Of a stretch of 8,333 nucleotides of DNA, positions 7,337-8,333 are shown piece by piece. This DNA is from Chloroflexota bacterium. GTDB taxonomy: Bacteria > Chloroflexota > Anaerolineae > B4-G1. Position 1 is the stretch's first letter. The number at the start of each line of letters is the position of its first letter. Below the pieces are notes generated by a model that saw only the letters and a program-made list of their open reading frames with translations, ran no database searches and was not told the DNA's origin. Made by a program: the position numbers and the translations under genes. The DNA is taken from contig JAAEPW010000433.1 in the NCBI GenBank assembly GCA_024232355.1, forward strand, positions 1 to 8,333, in the 5' to 3' direction.

Positions 7337-7585
7337 ATGAGCGACGATAAAAAAGTGGAAACTAATAACGAACGCGTTGTTGATATTATTGCCGACAAAC
7401 TAGTTGTTGATCACAGCGAAGTCATTGAGACAGCGTCCATTCCCCCTGAAGAAGCCCTTGGAAATAACGCAAGCACAAATCAAAGCACCGACGTCAATGC
7501 CGAAACGCAGGAGAAAGCAGACACGGTTGGCCGTGGTACACGCAAAGCCACTAACGGCGTTTCCGTTCGCACTGAACTGCTTTAA
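7337..7585 (+). CDS. Small acidic protein with ACP-like N-terminal third
   Basis: The 82-residue product starts at ATG 7337 with AAGGAAG four bases upstream, a good ribosome-binding site. Residues 12-29 (ERVVDIIADKLVVDHSEV) followed by IETASI closely resemble helix I of acyl carrier proteins, which in E. coli reads ERVKKIIGEQLGVKQEEV then TNNASF. The ACP modification motif DSL is not found: the matching place reads ALGNNAST, and helices II-III are replaced by a polar N/T/S/E-rich tail ending in a basic patch. It should not carry a phosphopantetheine arm. It could be a diverged or degenerate ACP, or an unrelated acidic protein. Its last 35 bp overlap the convergent DUF2254 gene. It is separated from the yegD-like gene by 111 bp on the same strand. 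Confidence 0.55.
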   Translation: MSDDKKVETNNERVVDIIADKLVVDHSEVIETASIPPEEALGNNASTNQSTDVNAETQEKADTVGRGTRKATNGVSVRTELL

Positions 7586-8333
7586 GCTGTTCGACTTCCT
7601 CTTCGAGAGCCAGGCTTTGACTGGCTCGTTTTACTGCAAGCGCCGCATAGTGGGCCATGACATCACTATAGGCCTCGGGAGCCATATCTCCGAGAGCCGC
7701 CATAGATTTCTGAACGCGTATCTGAATTTCAATTAACCCCGCACCGTCACGGGCAACTGGCATAAATAAATCTTCAATCAGGTCAGACGTTTTTAATGCC
7801 GGTACACGTACAGACGGGAAGCAGATAGATTCATCGTCATCGCCCAGTACCCGGTGATCTCTCCAGATACAGAACAATCTCACTGCCCTGCCCAGTACGT
7901 CGATTGCTGTACCAGGATCATTGACTGCCGGTGACAGTGCTCTGCTCGCGATCTCAGAAAGTACAATTAAACCAAACCTTGGATCTTGCTCAAACGACCG
8001 GGTTTTCCCAGTGGTATAAGCTGACGTGACACGATTGATCAGGTGCGCTTCCTGTTCACTATTGAGGACTTCTTTCTCTTTAAACTCGACACAGGCAAGA
8101 GGTTTACCGGGAAAGACAAAACTACCGGGAGTCAATAACACGTTGATATTCAACTTCAGTTCATCAGCAGTTTCCTGGAGGCTGGCGATATCAATATGAC
8201 AAATGTAACCCGTGGATTCTGACTTAATATCAAAGCCATTGGCCGGGCGCTGCCAGTCTTCGGGTAAGCACCGCGCTCCCAAATACGGATGCTCTACTCG
8301 TGCGCGCAACGCATTGGCGGCTGCGACTTCGAC
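7551..8333 (-). CDS. DUF2254 family membrane protein, C-terminal part (start outside window)
   Basis: The frame is open from the window edge to TAG 7553-7551 and shows 260 residues. It contains a conserved block from RSFEQDPRFGLIVL to ALSPAVNDPGTA (about visible residues 112-143), which is the hallmark of DUF2254, predicted inner-membrane proteins of unknown function usually over 400 residues long. The N-terminal membrane spans expected for the family lie outside. The visible part is the soluble C-terminal region and ends in a charged, probably helical tail (LEEEVEQLKAVQCERKRR). A TTG at 8309 could be read as a start, but the frame and family length indicate that translation begins upstream of the window. 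It converges on the 82-residue ORF with a 35-bp overlap, so neither gene has room for a terminator outside the other's coding sequence. Confidence 0.82.
   Translation of the reverse strand, partial: VEVAAANALRARVEHPYLGARCLPEDWQRPANGFDIKSESTGYICHIDIASLQETADELKLNINVLLTPGSFVFPGKPLACVEFKEKEVLNSEQEAHLINRVTSAYTTGKTRSFEQDPRFGLIVLSEIASRALSPAVNDPGTAIDVLGRAVRLFCIWRDHRVLGDDDESICFPSVRVPALKTSDLIEDLFMPVARDGAGLIEIQIRVQKSMAALGDMAPEAYSDVMAHYAALAVKRASQSLALEEEVEQLKAVQCERKRR

Overview
The window looks like gammaproteobacterial DNA carrying a compact, probably transferred copper-homeostasis module. The organism call is an inference. It rests on a YegD-type Hsp70-like gene, Shine-Dalgarno-led genes throughout and an ISL3-family transposase. 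No rRNA, tRNA, CRISPR array or replication origin is visible.

Left edge (1-420): the 5' part of an ISL3-family transposase gene reads leftward off the window. A short intergenic stretch with a perfect 8-bp inverted repeat separates it from the copper module.

Copper module (418-5222): four coding units are served by three near-identical MerR/CueR-type promoters. A P1B-type Cu(I) ATPase (copA) and a CueR-type regulator lie in tandem on the minus strand behind one promoter. A CopZ-like copper chaperone lies on the plus strand behind a second. Divergent from copZ, a third promoter drives a DHA2-type MFS exporter. This exporter keeps its promoter, ribosome-binding site, start codon and C-terminal 346 residues, but has lost about the first four membrane segments and changed frame, so it is a pseudogene. 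In all three promoters a 19-bp spacer separates TTGACC from the -10 box, with a dyad of CCTTCC/GGAAGG type inside. CueR probably controls the whole set, including its own gene. CopZ would buffer Cu(I) and hand it to CopA for export to the periplasm.

Boundary and right flank (5223-8333): base composition becomes visibly more AT-rich beyond about 5280. This part holds a short unassigned stretch, a possible 77-residue single-span membrane protein, a YegD-like actin-fold/Hsp70 ATPase, an 82-residue acidic protein whose first third resembles an acyl carrier protein, and the C-terminal 260 residues of a DUF2254 membrane protein. The last two genes converge and overlap by 35 bp. These genes have no evident link to copper and look like the resident chromosome.

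I found no clearly new multi-gene system. The most useful observations are the deleted but promoter-intact MFS gene in a predicted CueR regulon, the unusual tail of CueR and the ACP-like small protein.
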